Shown in pieces: positions 12,363-26,121 of a DNA stretch of 64,000 nt (its first letter is position 1; each line of letters opens with the position of its first letter). A model generated the notes under the pieces. It was given only the letters and a program-made list of their open reading frames with translations. It searched no databases and was not told the origin of the DNA. This DNA is from Cunninghamella blakesleeana (lineage: Eukaryota; Mucoromycota; Mucoromycetes; Mucorales; Cunninghamellaceae): NCBI GenBank assembly GCA_017871115.1, contig JAFCIZ010000005.1, positions 2,774,501 to 2,838,500 of the forward strand, given 5' to 3'. The position numbers and the translations under genes are program-made.

Positions 12363-13151
12363 GATTGCATTGAAACTTGATGTGATTAATGAAAAAAAGT
12401 TGAGGTTACTATCTATGAAAGCCGATGGGTGCAACCCTAACAAATTTTAAATAGTATTTAAATATAATTTTAATAAATATTTTTATTTCAATACTCACTT
12501 TATTGTTATATAGTAAATTACACTGAAAAAATAAATCACAAGTGCATAAAATAAATATTTTGTATTACTAACAAAATTATTCAAGGAATTAGACTTCTAG
12601 TCAAACATTCATATTTCTCCAGAGATAATCATCTAGCGAATTAAAAATTAATAAGATCAATAGCATGGTCGTTTTCAAAGTATAAACAAATTTTAGTAAA
12701 AGGGTATTGGACATTTACTGGTTTATTTAAAAGGTCATATTGAAGCTAAATGATCATTTACACCTTGAGTTAATGAATTAATTGAAATAAAATTCTCATA
12801 GACCAATAAAATTATTAATATATTTACTGATTTTTTTAAGACGTACTTAATTATTTACTGATATAATAAAAGGTAACGAGGGCACATTTTTCTTTGTTAA
12901 ATTTAGGTTTAAAACATTGATTATTTATTAAAAAAATAGGATGAAGAGATAAGGGCATTTTTTAAAAAAGCAAGAAAAAACTATATTTTTAAGTGGTTTT
13001 TACCTGAGTGTGAGAAATTTTTTTCTTTTTTTATTTAATTAATTTATTATTTTGTATGTAATTATAAATTATATTATTATTATATTATTATTATTTACTT
13101 TTTTTTTAAAAAAAAATAAAATAAATAAAAATAAAATAATAATATCTAGTC
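12011..13151. other. Gene-poor region, possibly more transposon debris
   Basis: About 1.1 kb with no intact gene, between the transposase remnant and the 3' end of the PKA gene. Between about 12590 and 12840 the base composition is less extreme, and short translated pieces (for example NVQYPFTKICLYFENDHAID on the minus strand) look as though they were once coding, but stops interrupt them and no family was recognised. A (TA)n repeat lies at about 12332-12358. Confidence 0.35.
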
Positions 13152-14471
13152 CTAAAAAGTAGGGAATTTATCAGCATAAGGATCGTTAGCCGGAAGGCCA
13201 TATTGGTCTTTTGTTTCAGGATATTTATCAAAATTTGACGTATCACCTTCCCCATTTAACTTGGGAATAAATGGAGCTCTAATTTGTCTTTTCGCTACAA
13301 TATCAAAATTAACTCCATCAAACCAAGCGTGGTGTTTAATATCATTAGCACCACCTTTTAAATTCCCATACCTTTTCGATAAATCCGATGTTAATAATCT
13401 TTCTAATAAATGTCTAGCAGAAGGTTCAAAATAAGGAGGCCATTTGATTTTGCCTTGAATGATCTTTTCATATAATTTTAAATGATCTTCATCGTAAAAG
13501 GGTGGATGCCCTGCTAACATTTCAAAAATCAAAATACCCAAGGACCACCAATCTACAGCCATGCCATACCCTTTGGACTGAATAATTTCTGGTGCTAAAT
13601 AATCGGGTGTTCCACATAAAGTCCATGTTACATCTGGCACATGCTTGGCAAATCCAAAGTCAGTTAATTTAATATGGCCATGTACATCTAATAATATATT
13701 TTCTGGTTTAAGATCACTGATAGTAATATCAATTATAATAATAAAAGAAGAAATGAGTCAAGTAATTTGATAAGACTATCCAACCATGATTTTACTTTAA
13801 TCAATTTACCGATAAACAATATGTTGATTGTGAAGGTATTCAAGAGCTAAAGTCACTTCAGCACCATAAAATTTAGCAACATGATCGGGGAATCTCTATG
13901 TAAATAATAAATATATAAATAGGTTTCAATACGCATATATATATATTAACAAAAAAAAAAGCAATATGTTTATATCAACTTACTTTGCTTCTTCTTAATA
14001 AATTAAACATTTCTCCACCGCTCACATAATCTAATACCATATATAAAAAGCTATCATCTTGAAAAGTACCCCATAAATTAACAATAAAAGGACAAGCTAT
14101 GGCTTCCAAGATATTCTTTTCATTATTTGTATGTTCCACTTGTTTTAATCTAACCACTTCTGATTTTTTAAGCACCTTAATAGCATAAAACCGATGATTA
14201 TGTTTAGATTGAACTAAATGAACTCTACCAAAAGACCCTGTTCCTAATGTACGTGATAAATAAAAATCTTCCAATTTTAATTTTGGTCTATCTTTTCTTT
14301 GTTGCATGACTTGTTGATCATATTGTTGGTATCCACTTTTCCTGTTTTCCATAGTAGTATTATTTGATGAAGGAGTTGCTGTTTCTGTAGCCGTTCTATT
14401 TGTATCAGTTGTATGAAGAGTTGAAGCATTGCTATTATGACCTTGATCATTTGATTTTTGTTGCTGCTGCT

Positions 14472-14503
<32 letters not shown>

Positions 14504-15072
14504 TGCTGTTGTTGAAGGCTTGCTGTTGTAGCGGTTGATGTTTTTGATGGTATTGTACCTGGTGCTATGCCACTAGTAGTAGATTGAATACTATTTAATT
14601 GTTTTAATCCATTTAAATCTAAAATAAAAAAAAAAAGTATAAATAAATAAATTCTTTGATCATTTTAATTTTTATTTACCTTGTGAGCTTGTTGGAGTTG
14701 GCATAGGCTGTCCTCCTACTGAAAAGGAAAAGAAAAGAAAAGAAAAAAAAAATGACGGCGTTTTAAATTAAAAGCATGAATAGATAAAAAAAAGTTCATT
14801 TTTTATATTATTATTTTTTCATTACCATTCATATTATGAAGAGATTGATGGTTTAAATATTCACTGGAAGATTTTGGTGTAATACAACCGGATTGTTGTT
14901 CAGGGTGTTGTTGATGTTGTTGCTGTTGTTGTTGATTGAGATAATCGTTATTAAACATTTGTTGTTGTTGTTGCTGAATTTGATGATTATTAGACCCTAT
15001 ATTATGAAAATGCTGGTTAGCATTATGTGCTGTATGTTTTGCTTTATCTATGATTTTATTAAAAAATGTCAT
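13152..15072 (-). CDS. cAMP-dependent protein kinase catalytic subunit (PKA)
   Basis: AGC-family Ser/Thr kinase, the effector of fungal cAMP signalling. Five exons: 15072-14826, 14718-14680, 14618-13984, 13895-13810 and 13716-13152, giving 523 aa. The N-terminal 200 residues are Gln-rich and disordered, encoded by CAA/CAG runs at about 14457-14515 and 14900-14980. The kinase domain has all key elements: glycine loop [10 protein letters not shown], lysine in [17 protein letters not shown] rebuilt across an intron, DFGFAKH, activation segment [14 protein letters not shown] with the phosphorylatable Thr, and [12 protein letters not shown]. The protein ends DKFPTF, the FxxF hydrophobic motif that is C-terminal in PKA, which separates it from PKC, Sch9 and S6K. 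Fungal PKA catalytic subunits often have long N-terminal extensions. No regulatory subunit lies in this window. Confidence 0.95.
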
Positions 15073-15716
15073 TTAACTATTGAAAAAATAAAGAGGGTAA
15101 GAGAAAGTAAAAAGAGAAAAGTGAAGGAAAAGAAAGAAAAAAAGAAAGAAAGAAAGAAAGAAAGAAAAGAAAGAAAGAAAAAAAAATGAACCCGATAAAA
15201 TAGGGTTTCGGTCTTTTTTTTTTTTTCATAAACATGGACTATTTTTATTTTTATATTGTATCTAGATATTATAATAGATTTTATATATATATATATATAT
15301 ATAATATATATGTATATATACATATATGTATATAAATACTATCATTTACCCATGTTTAACCTTATTTATTATTATTATTTTACTATGCAAGATATTCGTT
15401 TAATCATTGGCTAATGAGTCTAAACCAAGTATGGAAAAATGGTTTTTACTTATCGCCTCTAATAATATTTTACTATAATAATGTATTTTTTTATTTTTTT
15501 ATTTATATATATTTTAATACATAAAAATATGAATAACATTTATATATAATGTATTTGATACTCATATGTTACAATATTTCACTCCACCAAAATAATAAAA
15601 TATATAAATATAATCTCCGATATTGAATTTTTTTGGGAGGTTAATTTTTTTTTGTGATCTTTTTCTTTTACCTTTTTTTTTTTTTTCTTGGTATTATTAC
15701 TATAATAATAAAATAA
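15073..15716. other. Divergent intergenic region with GAAA and TA repeats
   Basis: Shared upstream region of the PKA gene (-) and the EI24-like gene (+). It contains a (GAAA)n purine tract at about 15135-15186 and a TA microsatellite at about 15281-15336. Open frames through these are simple Lys/Glu, Phe/Ser or Tyr/Ile repeats and are not genes. Confidence 0.55.
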
Positions 15717-15790
15717 ATGGTAGCCTTACGTTCTACTTATCCTGTTCAAGGGATATTCTTTTTTTTAGCTCATCCTCAAGTAAAAATATC

Positions 15791-15824
<34 letters not shown>

Positions 15825-16881
15825 TAATAATAAACAAGATTAAATTATCATTTTTCTATTTATTATTATCATTTACTAATCCTCTTATTTTATTATTACT
15901 AGTTATGGATTAAAACATTATGTCCCTTTATCTTAACCCTCATATTTGGTATTATATCAATTGTATTATCGTTTGTTTATTTATTACCTTTACAAGCACA
16001 TGCGTTAATAAGAGCGAATTGTCCTGTATGGTTAGCTTGGCTAGTTTCTGTTATTTTTGTATTATTAGAATCAGCTATTATGGATGTAATATTTTTTGCC
16101 ATCTTGGTTCCTATATTTCAAGATGCTTTATTTGATGCTACTTTAAAAGCAAGAGGATTATCAAGAATGTTTGAAACGCGCGTACCAGTAAATGGATTAA
16201 CTATATGTTGTCGTGGCATTGGGATGGGTCTCTTATTTGTATGGTTCTTGGTCTTGGCACAAGTAAGGGGAATAATTATCAATATATCATTGTCATAATA
16301 TTATTATTTTATGGATCATTATCCTTACTGTCTCTTTTTCTCTCCAACTTTTATTACTAATAATAGATACTTGTATTAATTATTACAATGCCTCTACATT
16401 TGATTCCTTTTATTGGTACTTTTATAGCCTGTTATATTAATGGATGGCCATTTGCGTAAGTATATAGTAATAACAATAGAAATAAAGTTGGCTATCAACC
16501 AAAAAAAAAAAAAAAAAAAAAAAATTATACTCATTTTCCTTTTTTAGTTGGGGCGCTTTAATTCATTATGATATAGAATTTAGAGGATTTTCCATTTCAG
16601 AATCAAGAAGATATGCTTGGGCTAATCGTAATAAATATATTCAATTTGGCATGGTAGCCGTCGCTTTAGAATTAGTGCCATTATTTAATTTAGTATTCAT
16701 GTGGACAAACATAGTGGGCGCCGCATTATGGATTGCTGATGAATATGAAAGAAATGAAAGAGAGATCCTTCAACAGCAGCAACACCTTCATCAACATTCT
16801 TCCTCGTCATTAACATCGAATCAATATTATCCTTCAGTTCATACACCTGATAAACAATGGTATGGTTCTACAATAGCATGA
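15717..16881 (+). CDS. EI24/Lds-like multispan membrane protein
   Basis: Polytopic membrane protein of the EI24 (CysZ-like) superfamily, resembling the yeast Lds1/Lds2/Rrt8 group linked to lipid droplets and the outer spore wall. Four exons: 15717-15779, 15903-16262, 16367-16455 and 16548-16881, giving 281 aa. The family-typical start, YPVQGIFFFLAHPQLW, is rebuilt across the first intron. Hydrophobic segments follow at about residues 25-50, 65-90, 110-150 and 215-245. The block HYDIEFRGFSISESRRYAW precedes the last membrane segments. The C-terminal 45 residues are Gln/Ser-rich and disordered. The residue-level resemblance is to fungal EI24-like proteins as a class; a role in spore wall or lipid handling is inferred from the yeast relatives. 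Confidence 0.75.
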
Positions 16882-17242
16882 TAGATAGATGAATGATAGA
16901 TAAGGGGAAAATATATAAATTAAAAAAAGGAAAAAGGAAGGAAAAATAAAAAGTGATAATTATAATCATTATTATATGTAGAGAGGGCGATCATGTTTTT
17001 TTTTTTTTTTTTGAAAGAGTATAAATTATTTATTATTATTATTATTATTTATATATTTATATATATATATATACATTATATTTATAAATAGTCAGATACA
17101 GCTCAGTTAATTTCTCTTGATCTCACAATTCTTTGTTCGTATTCCATGTACTTCTTATCTTTATTATATCTTTTTATCTGATGTATAATTTATGATTTCC
17201 TTTTTTTTTTTTTCATAAATAGATCAGGTTTTGTTCATACCA

Positions 17243-17273
<31 letters not shown>

Positions 17274-17673
17274 CGTTATTCTTATTAGTATAGTTTTAAT
17301 TTATTGAATACCCACTTTTATAAAAAGAAGTAAAAATGAAAAGAAAAAAAAAGTAAGATCAGTAATTTATATTATTATATTTTTCTTTCTCCTTCCCCTT
17401 AATCATATGTAATAATAATAAATAATAAAAACAAACTCTTATCAGCAAATCAAAATGTTTTATTTGAGCATACTTAAACCCTAAGACGGAAAAGGAAAGT
17501 CTAACTTTCATCATTTTTAGAGACGCCCCTAAAAATAAACTTTTGCTTTTTTTAAAATAATTTTTTTTTTAAATCTCAATTAAAAAAATTATTTTTCTCA
17601 TTCTCTTTCTTTCTTTTTTTTTTTTTTCTTTTCTTTTCTTCCCCTTTCTACTATATAAAATATATATATAGAG
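16882..17673. other. Intergenic region upstream of tetraspanin gene
   Basis: A/T-rich spacer on the plus strand with an (ATT)n tract near 17030-17050, TA repeats near 17245-17275, and a T/C tract at 17600-17650 just before the tetraspanin start. No gene was seen. Confidence 0.5.
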
Positions 17674-19071
17674 ATGGATCATTCTAATTCACCATCACCA
17701 CCTAACATGGGTAAAACCAGTAGACAAAGTGGATCGTTGGATATTAATAGAAGTCAACTTAATGTACCTCACCATCAACCTTACCGTGATAGTCAAAATA
17801 TTAGAGATAGTCATTTATGGGATTCAAGTGATGATTTACCTGAACCCGTTTTACCTTGGATGAGATCCGAATCAAGACAATCACTTGGTGGTATGTCACA
17901 AACTTCCGTCGATGCTAACAGTTTACATATTGTAAAAAGACACAACGATGATGCTCCTAAAAAGAAACAACGTTGGACCCTTCACAAATGGTGGTTATTA
18001 TTCGCTAATACGGTGGTAAAATAAATATAATGATGAGAGGAAATTCAGATCAAAAAAGGAAAATTAAAATGGTCTTATTTTTTTTATTATTATTATATAT
18101 AGTTATTATTTATAGGATTGGCTTACTTATTGTTTGGTGTATTAACTTATTTAAAATGTAACAAAAATAGAAAAATAATATACAAGAATGGAATAATAAT
18201 TATAAAAAAATAGAAACAAGAGAAAAACCAGAATATTGATTTTCAACTTTTTAATTATCGCTTCTATATAGTTTATTTAAGAGCTGATGTAGTCATTGTT
18301 GGTGAATCTGTTATTTTAAATTGTAAGTAGCATTATAGATTTAAAGAGTCATATATAATTTTTGCTCCATTCGAATCTTATGATGATAAACGTTTATATA
18401 ATTATTATAGTGATTTTATCAACTGGATGTGTTTGTGTATTCACTTCATTAATTGGATATGTTGGTATCATGTTGAATAATCGGGCTATTCTTGCAGTTT
18501 ATAATTTATTACTTTGGCCATGTTTTGGATTAATTGCAGCCGTTGGATATACAGCGTTCCGTAAAAATAAATGGGAAATTGATAGAAAATTATCATACCA
18601 ATGGCATCGTGCTTTAACCCCTGATGGACGTTCTCGTATTCAGGCCAATGTAAGAAAGAATAACATATCTGGATGAATCATTGAAGCAATTAGAAAAGAT
18701 GATGACCATAATTGACTAATTTTTTATTTTTTAAATTCTAGCTTCATTGTTGTGGTTTTAAAACGTTTTCTGATTTCCATGAAAATTCCAACAAATGCTT
18801 TCCACGTACCTTATTACCAGGATGTAGATTTAAATATCAACAATTCACTGTTAGCTTTTTAACTTATACTTATATTGTTGCATTCTCCACCATTCCATTG
18901 ATCTTGTTCGTCTTATTCTCTGGTCTTTTATGTGCTAATCATATTAATCGTAAATTTGGTAAAAACTTGCCTCCAAAATTATATCGTTTGGATTACCAAG
19001 GCATTGTTGCTGGAACTCCTACTGGAAGTTCTTTAAATGTTGCAACATATGGTTTACAACAACGTCGTTAA
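17674..19071 (+). CDS. Fungal tetraspanin-like membrane protein
   Basis: Four-pass membrane protein with tetraspanin architecture; such proteins organise membrane microdomains. Five exons: 17674-18015, 18103-18157, 18272-18322, 18411-18649 and 18742-19071, giving 338 aa. The N-terminal cytosolic region of about 105 residues is Ser/Asp-rich. TM1 begins at KWWLLFANTVLLFIG, TM2 at ILSTGCVCVF, TM3 at AILAVYNLLLW, and TM4 is about residues 275-298. The large loop carries the diagnostic LHCCGF motif, with further Cys in NKCFP and PGC, as in the EC2 domain. Exons 2 and 3 are 55 and 51 nt and are needed to complete TM1 and the first loop. Subtype within fungal tetraspanins (Pls1, Tsp2, Tsp3) cannot be set by eye; the long N-terminal tail fits Tsp2/Tsp3-like forms better than Pls1. 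Confidence 0.8.
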
Positions 19072-20589
19072 TATATATACATACATACATATAAAGGTAT
19101 ATAACATTCCTCCTCCACATATCATCAACCTTTTTTTTTTTTCTCTCTCTCTCTCCTTCCCCCTTTTGAATCATTTGTATTTTTTTTTTTTTTACTTCTA
19201 CACTCACTCTCCTATTTCATTTTTTTTTTTTTTCAACTCTTTTCTCCCTTTTCATATATATCATTGATTATTTTCCAACAATTTTTTTTAAAAAAAAACG
19301 AGTGAAGAACTATAATTATATATAGATTACTTTCTTCCTTCTTTTGTTTTATTATTATTATTATTATACATATCTATTGATTTACATACTTTTTTATATA
19401 TCTTTTTTTTTTTTAATTATTGTATCTTTCAAATAATAATGATAACGATGAAGGCGATTTTTCTTTTTTAGCTTGCTGGTATCTAAGTTCAGATACTCTA
19501 ATATCTATTTTTTTTTTTTAATTTTAAATATAGAAATAAATACCCTTTAAAAAAAAGTTAATAAATCTAAAAATATACAAGTTAATATAAATAACCATTT
19601 TTAAATATATGGTCCTATATTCTGTATGACAAAATATTTTGGGCGGAGTTTCAAAAAAAAAAAAAAAAAAAAAAAACTGTACCTCATTGATACTTGGATC
19701 TTCAAAAAACCACTTTCTTCAATTTCTAAAAGTTTATTTTAAATTGATATCTTTCTTCTTATTTTTCTTTTTTAATGAAAATAAACAATGAAAATAAAAA
19801 AGATTGACCTTATTGACAATGATTTCCAAAGATACTAAACTTTGATAATCATCAGGTTTTGTTTTTGCTTTAGTCTATTTTTATTATCATTTTTACTGTA
19901 AAACAAGATATATTTTCTCATGATTATAAAAATATTTATTACCGAGAAAAAAAGTCCAAATGAATGATTTTACAGAAATGGGTTTCAATTTTTTCAAAAT
20001 TTCTTCAATTCCCAATATCACTTTCCAGCTCATCAAGTAGAGGAAGAAAAAAATATTTATTTTTTCTTTATTAATAAAAAGTTTTATGGCCAATTTAAAC
20101 AATAAAAATCTTTTTTTGAAAAAAAAAAAAAAAAAAAAAAAGATAAAGGTAAATTTTTATTTATATACATAATAGATGCAAAATAAATAAATAAAAAGTC
20201 ATTATTATCAGTGATCTTTCCTTTAATAGTTAAGATAAAAAGATAACGTATTTCTTCGTAAAGACTGTAAGTTTGGGAGTAGATGTATATAAAATAGTTT
20301 TTATTTCTTTTTCTTTTTTCTTTTTTTTTTAAAAAAAAATATATATATAATAATACAATTAAATTAAAGGTACATATATATTTAATTTTCTATCAATAAA
20401 ATTTTTATTTTATATATATATATGTATATGTATATGTATTTATTAAACTCGTACTTTAAAAGTGATACTCTCATATGACTATTCCTTTTTCATATATAAA
20501 TATAATAAAGTTAACATTTCATTTTTTTTAAAGTCAAAGTCTTATAAGACATCCATATAACACAGCTTATTTCAACTCTCCAACTATGC

Positions 20590-20620
<31 letters not shown>

Positions 20621-20944
20621 ATCTATTGTAAATATTTTATAGCGCTTTACTATGAAAAGTAATAATAAAAAAAAGGCGTCAAAGTATCTTTTTTCAATGC
20701 AACAATAATATCTTAATTTGAATAGCGACCGTTTTTTTTTTTTTTTTCTTATCAATGTTTGATTTTCTCCTTATCTTTTACTGATTATGTTTTATTTTAA
20801 TTGATAAAGGAGATAAAAAAAACAATAATAAACATGTTTCATAAAAATTAATATTAAACTTCTTTATCTTTTCTCTTCTTTTTCTTCCCTTTTTTTTTTT
20901 TTGTTTTTTTTTTTATTTTTAATTTGCTTTTAACTTTTACTATC
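19072..20944. other. Large AT-rich intergenic region
   Basis: About 1.9 kb between the tetraspanin and glutamine synthetase genes. It contains long T and A homopolymers, pyrimidine tracts (19131-19250) and a (TA)n repeat at about 20595-20620. A 69-codon minus-strand frame at 19893-20102 has a fairly normal residue mix (it includes VILGIEEILKKLKPISV) but no recognisable domain or support. No RNA gene was found. The pyrimidine tract at 20868-20925 leads into the glutamine synthetase start. Confidence 0.45.
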
Positions 20945-22131
20945 ATGTCTATTATTAGTCAAGCAACCATATTATCCAAATATTTGTCATTAAGCCAAAA
21001 TAAGAAAATTCAGGTGGAATATATATGGATAGATGGGTGGAATGAATTAAGATCTAAAACAAGAACGCTTGATATTAAGCATCCAGAACACGACATCACA
21101 CTAAATGATATACCAGAATGGAATTTTGATGGTTCATCTACGTATCAAGCAGTTGGCCATGATTCAGATATATTATTAAAACCAGTAGCTCTTTATAATG
21201 ACCCTTTTCGAGTGGGTGATGGAGAAATAGTAAATAAACTTGTATTATGTGAAACTTATTTACCTGATGGAACACCACACCCATCCAATTATCGATATGA
21301 TTGTCTAAAAGTCATGGATACTTATGCCGCCGAAGAGCCTTGGTTTGGGATTGAACAAGAATATATGCTGATTGATTATGAAAAGGGAAAACCTTTAGGT
21401 TGGCCACAACATGGTTTACCTGAACCTCAAGGTAAATATTATTGTGGTGTAGGAACAGGAAAAATATTTGGTAGAGATATTGTGGAAGCACATTATCGTG
21501 CTTGTTTATATGCCGGAATTACCATTTCAGGTGTTAATGTGGAAGTCGCACCAGGACAGTTGGAATTTCAAGTCGGTCCTTGTGAAGGGATTAAAATGGG
21601 AGATGAATTATGGATAGCTAGGTATTTACTAGAAAGAGTGGCAGAAGAATTTGGTATTGGTGTCACTATCCATCCTAAACCAGTACAGGGTGATTGGAAT
21701 GGTGCTGGATGTCATACAAATTATTCTACTAAAAAAATGCGTGAGGATGGGGGTTTGGCCGTCATGGAAGAAGCTATTGAACGAATGAGTTTGCGCCATT
21801 TTGAACATATTGCAGTTTATGGCGAGGATAATGATTTACGTCTTACAGGAGATCATGAAACTGGTCATATTGGTGCTTTTTCTTATGGTATTGCTAATCG
21901 CGGCGCTTCCATTCGTATCCCGCGTCATGTTGGCAAAGCTGGTAAAGGTTACATGGAAGATAGACGACCGGTAATAAATTGATATAAATTTAAATAAATC
22001 AAATGATAATTTATATATATATATATATTCATTTCCTTTTCTTTTAATAGGCATCTAATATCGATCCTTATCGTGTAACAAGTATAATTGTAGAATCATC
22101 TCTAAGTCCAGTTTCTTTAAAATATTTATAA
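20945..22131 (+). CDS. Glutamine synthetase (type II)
   Basis: Makes glutamine from glutamate and ammonia with ATP; the cytosolic eukaryotic GSII form. Two exons: 20945-21970 and 22051-22131 with an 80-bp intron, giving 368 aa, the usual length. The start is the ATG at 20945 ([10 protein letters not shown]); the open frame can be read back to a TTG at 20924, but that start has no support. Motifs: EYIWIDG in the beta-grasp domain, WNFDGSST, the metal-ligand Glu in [39 protein letters not shown] of the ATP site, and [15 protein letters not shown] rebuilt across the intron. All catalytic blocks are intact. Nitrogen regulation is expected for fungi, but no convincing clustered GATA sites were identified upstream. 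Confidence 0.97.
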
Positions 22132-22436
22132 TAATTTATTGCAATCATTTTACTTATATATTGGCTATTCTTTTATTTATTTTTCTTTTTTCAAATAATA
22201 ATAATAATAATAGCAATATATTTTCTATTTATTTATAATATATCCACTTTAAACTAATACCAAATAATTCCTAAACCCTTCCTTTTATATTATCCTATTA
22301 TATATCACGATCAAAAATAAAAATAAAAAATTCATTAGCCAATAGCATTTGTACATATGAATATCAATAATATACTCTTCTTAACCCTTACATTTTTATA
22401 TTTTTTTAAAAAATAAAAAGTGGATATTTTTTGCAT
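22132..22436. other. Convergent 3' intergenic region
   Basis: About 300 bp between the converging glutamine synthetase and glucosidase I genes. It is A/T-rich with an AAT repeat at about 22196-22213 and no gene. Confidence 0.5.
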
Positions 22437-24531
22437 TTAATATGATTCTGACATAATTAATAAAATAAGACTTGTCCAGCCTGTAAATGGATGGCTTCTT
22501 AATCCTTTTCCTGTGCTATCAGAGTACTGTTCCCAGACAAATCCTGTATTTTGATAATCCTATATAAAAATGAAAAAAAAAAAAAAAACAATTAATTCAA
22601 ATTAATAAATAAAAAAAATAATCAAGCTACTTTTTTTTTTTTTTTTTTGCTTTTTCTTTCTTTCTTACATTAAATACAGTGGATATCAAATTTTTACGTA
22701 AATTAGTATAAATTAAATTACAACGTTCTTGATATGGACCAGGTTTAGACATGTAATTCTAATAAAATTAAAAAAAAAAAAAAAGTTTATATAATTACTA
22801 TTCCATATATATATGTACATATATGTACAACTCACATTATATAAACTTTGTAAAGTAAGATAATTAATATTTAGCCATATAGGACCACGCCAATATACTT
22901 CTCCAGTATTATATAATGGATCAGATAAAGATAAAGATCTTAAACCGAAAGGTGACCACAGTTCTTCATCATTTTCAATCATATCCAAAATAGCACCTAA
23001 TTTAGGAGAATCGACAGGTAATAAACCAAGTACCATAGGGAATAAGGAAATGTAACCTTTATGGCAAACATGAACAGCAAAACCTATTATATGTATATTT
23101 AGTTATAGAAAAAGAAAATAATTACAGTAATAATAATATGTTTATATGAATATCTATACATATTAAATTTGACAGTTTTTTTTTTTTTTTAATTATCACC
23201 TTCAGCATTGATTGTTTGATCACAGTATGCTTGCTCGACATCACTCCAATGAAGAACATCTAAATTTGATAAAAGATCTTTTTCCACACGTTGATATTCT
23301 TCAATATCCGCTTGAAGATGACCATCCATATTAATAGACATAGCAATATCTTTTAATAAACCAGTAGCAAATGTAATCCAAGAAAATAAATCTACATGTA
23401 ATTCACCAACATTAGGAGGCTCTCCTCTAGGATAATCATCAAGACCAGAGGTTAATGTATGGTCCGTTGTACGTCCACGCCAACGATAAGCTTCTTCATT
23501 ATTAGGTGCTGATCTCCCAAAAGGTGCCAAATGGCCACGTTGCGTTTGTCTAAACCATTGCCAGTTACGTCGAAGATGAGGGTAAATAGAGCTTAACCAA
23601 TCTTGAGCTAAACCTTGATGCTCTAAATATACTTTGGATAGTTGATCATCATTTAATGAAAATATATTAGTTTCATCAAAACCAGTAGTACCCATTGTTC
23701 TTGCTGATTGGTCATGGAAAATAGAATGTTTAGTTTTCTGATGTTTTAATCGGTCTACATATCGTTTAATAGAGAGATATAAGGTAGGTGGGTTGGCATA
23801 ATGAGGAAATTGTGTTTGAAATTCAGCTGGCACTTTACTTCTTGCCTCATCTCCAAGAATTTGCTCTCTTCCAATCCATCCATTTTCATCGATAAGTGAC
23901 ACCCAAGATTTTATCATATTAAGACTATTAATATATAATTAGTTAATTAAATTGCATCTCAAAAGAGTTGTATAATCTTCCATTTGAACGTCTATTTATA
24001 ATATTACTTTAATTGATTGTTTCAATTACCTAAGATCATTATCCCATTGACCAATTAATAATTGGTGGAAACCTTCATCCCTATTTTTTTAAAAATTAAA
24101 AAATTAAAAAAATATATAATTTATTGTTATATATGTATTTACTAATTATATGCATTTATATTTACCAATAAAACCCACGAGGGAAAAAAGGACGACTTGG
24201 TGAAGCAGAGAATAAACTATAAGGAGAAGTCAATTGAGGTTTGATAGGTTCCCCAGCAAAACTTTCTTCATCTTTCATTGGAGGATGTGACCTATCTACT
24301 ACACCTGATCCATAAAAATAACCAACACCACCTAAAAGGTTACTAAGTAAATATTGTCCAAACGCAATTTCTTCAAGTGAAAACCCTTTTTCTTGTAAAT
24401 GAAACGTTTTTTCAAACCTTGTATCAAATTCATATGTTTTTTCTATTAATGTTTGCCCAAGATATTCACCTATAATACAGATATATTATATTTAGCATAT
24501 TTATATCATTGATGTACATATACACGCATCC

Positions 24532-24565
<34 letters not shown>

Positions 24566-26121
24566 TATAGTACAATGTGTACTACTTACTGTCTAATTTG
24601 ATTTTTGATTCTTGGTTTCTAAATATAACATCAAACTGTAAAAAATAAATATATATAAAATATGCTGTTAATATTAATATATTAATATATTTACTATTTA
24701 TTGTCATTATCATTATTATGTATAAATGCACAAATATATCATCTTTTATATTTACCTGAAAAGGACCGTGAAATATTTTTTGAAATGCATAAAAGTTAGC
24801 TATTTCACCTTCTTCTTCAATTAATTTATTTGGTAAAGTAAAATAAGCATGTGGGCTTGAAAATGCATCTTGTTCACGACCTGGTGTTATTTTCGAACGG
24901 GCAGATTCTAATAAAATATTTGATACAGTTTCTATATATATATATATATATAGTTAGTGTGTAGGTCTTCATGTATATATATATATCTTTCCCTGTTTCT
25001 TTTTATTTATATCTTTTTATATTACCTTTTGCTTTCCAGACTTCTCCTTCAGGAACTTGTATCCCTACCCATTGAGTTCTAGACAAATCTTGGTCAACAC
25101 CGTTTTCAGGATATAAATTCATTGGTCCATCTACAATTTCAATTTCAAAATCGCCTAGTTCTGGAGTATCCCCTTCCATTATGACAGGTGAAACAAGACC
25201 CTTAATAAATATAATAATAAAAATAAAAAAATATATTCATTATCTTGTTCATTCCGCACTTGTCTATTTAAAACACTTTTCATCCAACTTATTTGTATAT
25301 ATTTATATACTACCTTTGATGATATTTTACTAACAATATCCATACTTCCATCCCCTTCAAGGCCAAAATAAAATATAACACTAGTTGTAGAAGGAGCTAT
25401 CATAATAAAATACAAAATAAATAAACAAGTTAAAAAAATGTATATATTCATTCATATTTTTTTATCTTAAATATTTTACCTTGCGGATGTAACGGTTGAC
25501 CAGATATACGAACAGCCCAATCTCCACCTTATTAGAAATAATAGTAATAATAATAATAAATATATTATTGATTAATGTTATTATTATTTACATATATGTG
25601 TATGTTTTGCATCCAACTTACCATTTATACTACTTGGTACTTTAATAAACTCTGTAATAATTTCAATATTACTTGGTGCATCAGTTAATTTTTGTACACC
25701 AAAGGATCTCCCATTGTGTTTATAATATCCATATCCTGCTAATCCATCGCCTTGTTCACAAGAATGTCGAAGACCTATTATATGCATTCATATAAATATA
25801 CATATACATATATATTAGTATATTCATTTCAATAAAAATAAAATAGTAATAATAATAGTAATACTAAAAGAAAAATCATGACATACGTTGAAAACCTTGG
25901 AACTGATTACCATCAAACCACATAAGGCCAGACATAAGTGATTCTGGAATTCTAGGTCGCGTACCAAAATAAAGATTAGGACGATAGGTACCCCATAATA
26001 ATGAAGAATTTGTTGCCTCTTCAACTATTTGTTTTAAATATAATTCTTTATCAGTTAAAGATGAAGATACTATTTTTTGAATATATGTAACATATATTAA
26101 AAAATAAATGAATAGATTCAT
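22437..26121 (-). CDS. CWH41-like: Mannosyl-oligosaccharide glucosidase, GH63 (ER glucosidase I)
   Basis: ER enzyme that removes the terminal alpha-1,2 glucose from Glc3Man9GlcNAc2 on new glycoproteins. It spans about 3.7 kb in roughly 13 exons and encodes about 800 residues. The N-terminus [14 protein letters not shown] is a signal anchor or signal peptide. The N-terminal beta-domain reads [16 protein letters not shown] and then [13 protein letters not shown]. The (alpha/alpha)6 catalytic domain has [16 protein letters not shown], with the Asp of WDEGFHQ as a catalytic acid. The last domain has [16 protein letters not shown], which includes the second acidic region. The protein ends [16 protein letters not shown]. 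The 729-nt exon at about 23190-23917 is open throughout. Donors and acceptors were followed through the first four exons and the last; inner boundaries were read less carefully. Length and motif order fit the family, with no sign of damage. Confidence 0.92.

Noticed and set aside
14893..15323. Open frames on both strands around the PKA start
   Set aside because: One is the antisense of the CAA/CAG polyQ exon; the others translate GAAA and TA repeats.
19019..19267. Overlapping frames after the tetraspanin stop
   Set aside because: They translate T/C tracts into Phe/Ser/Leu runs or the reverse Lys/Glu runs.
20924..20944. TTG-initiated extension of glutamine synthetase
   Set aside because: The frame is open upstream of the ATG at 20945 only by chance; the extra residues (LLTFTI) match nothing in the family and the region is a pyrimidine-rich leader.
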